Origin: Brevibacillus_D fluminis_A
GTDB lineage: Bacteria > Bacillota > Bacilli > Brevibacillales > Brevibacillaceae
Direction: 5' to 3'
DNA: 64,000 bases
Assembly: GCF_052072235.1 (NCBI RefSeq)
Contig: NZ_CM125436.1
Span: forward strand, 3,652,001 to 3,716,000
Below, piece by piece: positions 60,265-64,000 of the stretch (its first letter is position 1; each line of letters begins with the position of its first letter). The notes beneath the pieces were generated by a model. It was not told where the DNA came from. It saw only the letters and a list, made by a program, of their open reading frames with translations, and made no database searches. The position numbers were made by a program, and so were the translations under genes.

Positions 60265-62244
60265 TTATTGACCTTGCGTTTGTGACTGAGTTTGTGCAAC
60301 TGCCTGATACTGGACCGTAAAGGTTTGGTACTCCTGGTCGTTTTTCATCACTTTAATGGTTGCCTGCTTCGACGGCGAAACGATGACCGGCACGTCGTAG
60401 CTTTTGCTTTCCGTGATGGTTTCGGTCGTCACCGCCTGATCATTGGCGCGCGCATCCGATACCGTGATGGAGACTTTCGCGGTTTCGCCCGGAAGAACCT
60501 CGACGAATACAGGAGCCTTCCCTTCGATCGCACCGTCAGGATATTTGCCGGATGAAACGTCGAGATCGACGGTTTCTCCCACCGGAACGTTCATGCCCGC
60601 TTCGTACGGGTATGTGGCAAGGACAATGCCTTGCTCTTTGGTAGTGAACGTATCTTTCGGGTTGGATTTGCCCATATTCAGGCCCATTTTTTGCAATTCC
60701 ACCCGCGCCTGCTCCAGCGTCAACGTACGCAAATCTTTCATGCGCACATATTGTTTGCCTTTGCTGATCTTGACGGTAACGGTCGTATCCGACGGAATGA
60801 CCTCTGCGCCCGCTTCAGGAATCTGTTCGATCACATCACCCGCACGCACATTATCGTTCTCCACTTCGACAAACGTGCTGTCCGTCACGGTAAAGCCGGC
60901 TGCTTTCAATGCCTGCTCGGCGGACGCGCGGTTCAATCCGGTCAGCGGCGGCATCTTGCCCGGCTGCTTACCCAAACTGACATAAAGCATGACGGTCGAT
61001 TTTTCCTTCAGCTTCATCGGTGGTGACGGGTCTTGCCGGAAGACAACACCCTTTTCGACCTTGTCATTGTACTCTTCTTTTGTAACCGGCACGAGCTTCT
61101 GTTCTTCCACTTTCGCTTTCGCCAGCTCCACCATCGTCCCTTCCACCAGCGGCACCGGCACTTCCGGCACGACGATCAGGTTCAACAACACATTGAAGCC
61201 TGCGAATGCCAGAACGACGAACAGGCAGAGCACGCCGACCCAAATGGAAAGCTTCACCCACCACTTTGGCTTTTTCTGCGGTCCTTTTTCGGCCGAGCGG
61301 CTTGCACCGCTCATGCGCTCCTGTCGCTCCTGTTTGGACTGCTCGAGCATTTCCGGCGTGATCGCGGGCAGCACCCGCGTCTCCTCGTCATCTGTCGGAA
61401 TCGTCAGTTTCGGCTCGTTCAGACGCTCGGGAAACAGGCACGTCTCCAAATCCTCAAGCATTTCCGCCGCGTTTTTGTAGCGGAATGCCGGATTTTTGGC
61501 CAATGCTTGCAAAATGATATTCTCCACGCTTTGCGGAATATCCGGATTAATCTGTCTCGGTTCGGGAAGCCTCTCCTGCAAATGCATCAAAGCGACTGAA
61601 ATCGGCGACTCGCCTGAAAACGGCACGCGCCCTGTCACCATCTCATACAAGACGATCCCAAGCGAATAAATGTCCGATTTCTCGCCGGTGATCCCACCGC
61701 GAGCTTGCTCCGGTGAAAAGTAATGAACCGAGCCGAGCACGGAGCCGGTATGCGTGATGGTCGCCTGCGTCACCGCCCGCGCGATCCCGAAGTCGGTCAC
61801 TTTTACCCGGTTGTTGCGTCCGATCAAAATGTTGTGCGGCTTGATGTCGCGGTGAATGATTTTGTTCTGATGGGCATGCTCCAACGCGTCGCACACCTGG
61901 ACCGCGATCCGCACAGCCTCTTCGACAGGCAGCGCGCCGCGCGAATTGATCACATCTTTTAATGTCGGGCCTTCTATGTATTCCATCACCATGTAATGGG
62001 TGTCACCATCTTGGCCTACATCATATACGCTGACTACATTTGGATGAGACAGGCTCGCTACCGACTGCGCTTCCCGCCGGAAACGATGGACAAAATCCTC
62101 GTCATAGCCAAATTGCGGGCGCAACAGCTTGACGGCTACTTGCCGATGCAGGACCACATCGCGCGCTTTGTACACGATCGCCATCCCGCCACCGCCTACC
62201 TGGCGCTCCAGCTGATAACGTCCCCCTAAGAGTTGTCCTTCCAT
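60265..62244 (-). CDS. prkC: PASTA-domain Ser/Thr protein kinase
   Basis: This kinase of 659 residues (if the ATG at 62244 is used) has an N-terminal kinase domain (GGGGMA loop 17-22, K39, HRD 131-133, DFG 151-153), a juxtamembrane linker, one membrane segment (near 340-365) and three extracellular PASTA repeats that bind peptidoglycan. The ATG at 62244 has GAGGGG at good spacing; a GTG at 62253 overlaps the phosphatase stop and is an alternative. PrkC drives germination and cell-wall control in Bacillus. It is paired with the phosphatase Stp. Confidence 0.95.
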   Translation of the reverse strand: MEGQLLGGRYQLERQVGGGGMAIVYKARDVVLHRQVAVKLLRPQFGYDEDFVHRFRREAQSVASLSHPNVVSVYDVGQDGDTHYMVMEYIEGPTLKDVINSRGALPVEEAVRIAVQVCDALEHAHQNKIIHRDIKPHNILIGRNNRVKVTDFGIARAVTQATITHTGSVLGSVHYFSPEQARGGITGEKSDIYSLGIVLYEMVTGRVPFSGESPISVALMHLQERLPEPRQINPDIPQSVENIILQALAKNPAFRYKNAAEMLEDLETCLFPERLNEPKLTIPTDDEETRVLPAITPEMLEQSKQERQERMSGASRSAEKGPQKKPKWWVKLSIWVGVLCLFVVLAFAGFNVLLNLIVVPEVPVPLVEGTMVELAKAKVEEQKLVPVTKEEYNDKVEKGVVFRQDPSPPMKLKEKSTVMLYVSLGKQPGKMPPLTGLNRASAEQALKAAGFTVTDSTFVEVENDNVRAGDVIEQIPEAGAEVIPSDTTVTVKISKGKQYVRMKDLRTLTLEQARVELQKMGLNMGKSNPKDTFTTKEQGIVLATYPYEAGMNVPVGETVDLDVSSGKYPDGAIEGKAPVFVEVLPGETAKVSITVSDARANDQAVTTETITESKSYDVPVIVSPSKQATIKVMKNDQEYQTFTVQYQAVAQTQSQTQGQ

Positions 62245-62249
62245 CCTGC

Positions 62250-63014
62250 TCACCCCTCTTTCCTGCCGGTATTAACGGCTCCATCGCGATTGCGCACGGC
62301 GACGACCGTTACATTGTCTTCTCCTCCGGCATCAAGAGCATGCTGAACAAGCGCATCGACCTGCTCTTTCAAAGGCAATTGGCTGCCAAGCAATGATTCA
62401 ATCTGCGATTTCGATACTTTGTTGGTCAACCCGTCCGAGCATAGCAAGAGCACGTCGTCCTGCTCCCAGCGGAATTCGCCCAAATCAACGCGCACGTCTT
62501 TTTCGGTTCCCAGTGCGCGCATGATGACATTGCGCTGCGGATGGACCGCAGCCTGCTCGACAGTAATTTGGCCGCTTTTCATCAATTCATGCACGAGCGT
62601 GTGATCCTCTGTCTGCTGCTTCAGGCCATCTGCCGTATAAAGATAGATGCGGCTGTCGCCGACATGGGCCAAAACCCCGCCCGCTTCGTCGATCAGGGCG
62701 CAGACCACGGTCGTCCCCATCCCGTTGCACTCCGGATGTTCGAGCGCATGCCGATAAACCGCCTCGTTCGTTACGACCATCGCATGCATCAACCGTTCGC
62801 GCGCATCCTCGCGTTCAAGATTCGGCTCCAGATCGGACAGCTCGCGCAAAATGCCCTCAACCGCCATCCGGCTGGCAACATCGCCAGCCTGATGACCCCC
62901 CATTCCGTCAGCCACAATGGAAAAGACCCGGCCGTGCTCGTCGACCGTGCACGCATAAAAGTCTTCATTGAGCTGTCTGATACAACCGACATGTGATTTC
63001 ATTGCTATTTCCAC
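62250..63014 (-). CDS. stp: PP2C-family Ser/Thr phosphatase Stp (PrpC)
   Basis: This phosphatase reverses PrkC phosphorylation. The PPM motifs are RQLNEDF, VADGMGGHQAGDVAS, GMGTTVV, HVGDSRIYL, LLLCSDGLT and GGEDNVT. The GTG at 63014 is chosen because GGGGTGATC sits before it and the N-terminus then aligns with B. subtilis PrpC; the outer GTG at 63023 overlaps the rlmN stop and lacks a spaced site. It is tightly coupled to prkC. Confidence 0.95.
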   Translation of the reverse strand: MEIAMKSHVGCIRQLNEDFYACTVDEHGRVFSIVADGMGGHQAGDVASRMAVEGILRELSDLEPNLEREDARERLMHAMVVTNEAVYRHALEHPECNGMGTTVVCALIDEAGGVLAHVGDSRIYLYTADGLKQQTEDHTLVHELMKSGQITVEQAAVHPQRNVIMRALGTEKDVRVDLGEFRWEQDDVLLLCSDGLTNKVSKSQIESLLGSQLPLKEQVDALVQHALDAGGEDNVTVVAVRNRDGAVNTGRKEG

Positions 63015-63019
63015 ACTGA

Positions 63020-64000
63020 TCACCCCGCCGTTTCTTTGGCGTGCTGCGCACGTAATTGGCCGCAGGCCGCAGCGATGTCGCTGCCGTGCTCACGGCGAAT
63101 CGTTACATTGATGCCGCGACTTTCCAGAATGTTTTTAAACGCAAAGATATCGTTTCGAGCCGTGCGCACATAATCCCTTTCCGGCACGTAGTTGACCGGG
63201 ATCAGGTTGACGTGGCAGAGCATATCGCCAATCAGGTCAGCCAGCTTTTCGGCATGCTCGGGCTGGTCATTTTGTCCGCCGAACAGACCGTACTCAAAGC
63301 TGATGCGGCGCCCGGTTTTCGCAACATAGTGACGGCATGCCTCCATCAGTTTTTCCAGCGGGAATCCGCGGTTGATCGGCATCAGCTTGGTGCGCAGCTC
63401 AGTCGTCGGCGCATGTAGCGAGATGGCGAGATTTACTTGCCCGCCTTTTTCGGCGAACTCGTAAATTTTCGGGATAATGCCGCTCGTGGACACGGTAATA
63501 TGGCGCTGCCCGATGTTCAGGCCGCGGTTGTCATTAATGATGGACAAAAAAGCCATCAGGTTGTCGAAGTTCTCAAACGGCTCCCCGATGCCCATGACGA
63601 CAACATGGCTGGCGCGCTGGTTGTCAGCGTCGAGGAAACGCTGTGCCGCGAGCACTTGCGCCACGATTTCGCCTGCGTCCAGATTGCGTTTCAGACCGCC
63701 GAGCGTCGAGGCGCAAAACGTGCAGCCGATCCGGCAGCCTACCTGTGTCGTGACGCAGATGCTGTTGCCGTAATTGTGGCGCATGATGACGGTTTCGATC
63801 GCATGGCCATCGACCAGCTGGAACAAAAATTTCACCGTTCCATCGGACGATTCCTGGCGCGTGATCTCTTTCAACGGATCGATGCGGAATTCGCCTGCGA
63901 GCTTTTGCCGCAGTTCTTTCGATACGTTGCTCATCTCGTCGAAGGAGCTTACGCGCTTGACATACAGCCAGTCAAAAATTTGCTGGGCGCGAAACGCTTT
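63020..64000 (-). CDS. rlmN: 23S rRNA (adenine2503-C2)/tRNA methyltransferase RlmN, 5' end beyond the window
   Basis: This radical-SAM enzyme methylates A2503 of 23S rRNA. It has the CRIGCTFC (CxxxCxxC) cluster site, GIGEPFENFDN and the C-terminal catalytic Cys in AAACGQLR. The frame is open to the edge: 22 further codons (KAFRAQQIFDWLYVKR...) precede the internal ATG at 63934, so the true start lies outside. It is the first visible gene of the rlmN-stp-prkC-rsgA-rpe operon. Confidence 0.95.
   Translation of the reverse strand, partial: KAFRAQQIFDWLYVKRVSSFDEMSNVSKELRQKLAGEFRIDPLKEITRQESSDGTVKFLFQLVDGHAIETVIMRHNYGNSICVTTQVGCRIGCTFCASTLGGLKRNLDAGEIVAQVLAAQRFLDADNQRASHVVVMGIGEPFENFDNLMAFLSIINDNRGLNIGQRHITVSTSGIIPKIYEFAEKGGQVNLAISLHAPTTELRTKLMPINRGFPLEKLMEACRHYVAKTGRRISFEYGLFGGQNDQPEHAEKLADLIGDMLCHVNLIPVNYVPERDYVRTARNDIFAFKNILESRGINVTIRREHGSDIAAACGQLRAQHAKETAG

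Noticed and set aside
1..64000. CRISPR arrays, insertion sequences, tRNA or rRNA genes
   Set aside because: I saw no regularly spaced identical repeats, no transposase motifs, and no tRNA- or rRNA-like segments when reading through; a dedicated search could still find a divergent element.

Overview
The window looks like part of the chromosome of a spore-forming Firmicute of the Brevibacillus/Paenibacillaceae type. The evidence is: strong GGAGG ribosome binding sites, moderately high GC coding DNA, a spoVM gene, and the conserved Bacillales housekeeping block rlmN-stp-prkC-rsgA-rpe ... spoVM-rpmB-asp23-fakA ... sdaAB-sdaAA-recG. The genus assignment is inference from gene content. There is no phage, insertion sequence, CRISPR array, rRNA or tRNA that I can support.

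Left part (1-10.1 kb): an iron-export-type ABC ATPase (with the first codons of its permease at the edge), a secreted GHL10 glycosidase-like protein, a stand-alone CheY-like receiver, and facing it a giant 2002-residue signalling protein (protein-kinase-like domain with a degenerate DFG motif, AAA ATPase, helical repeats, GAF, PAS-like region, HPt-like region, CheA-like ATPase). A cupin protein follows.

10.4-20.5 kb: a six-gene minus-strand operon encoding a MoxR AAA ATPase, a DUF5682 protein, a VWA protein, a large DUF4132 protein, a double-SWIM protein and a 97-residue protein. The first five match the E. coli yehL-yehM-yehP-yehI-yehQ set. This is the best candidate here for a poorly understood multi-protein system. 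Its leader carries a Fur-box-like site.

20.5-24.1 kb: an NAD salvage operon (pncA-pncB-nadD) preceded by three copies of a 13-bp element; pncB has an N-terminal zinc-ribbon-like extension. 24.1-27.2 kb: a VanRS-like two-component system divergent from a small membrane protein with two H-x13-H pairs typical of di-heme cytochrome b, with four 11-bp-phased repeats between them.

27.2-37.9 kb: recG, sdaAA, sdaAB, a TetR/MFS pair with a clear operator, a small Cys-rich protein, DoxX with a palindromic operator, degV-fakA-asp23, rpmB, and spoVM (27 codons).

38-53.8 kb: one continuous 14-gene minus-strand operon for uptake and breakdown of peptides, probably D-amino-acid-containing or murein-derived ones: MlrC-type M81 peptidase, RpiR regulator, a complete Dpp/Opp ABC transporter, a cytosolic class-A-beta-lactamase-like hydrolase, an N-acylamino-acid racemase/epimerase, a GNAT, two tandem SxxK hydrolases, a DppA D-aminopeptidase and an M20 amidohydrolase. 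54-56.7 kb is an ArtPQR-like arginine transporter with a possible ARG box. An M20/CPG2-like carboxypeptidase and a PPP phosphatase follow. The window ends with rpe-rsgA-prkC-stp-rlmN, the last gene running off the right edge. The transport/peptide genes interrupt the ancestral block between rpe and spoVM.
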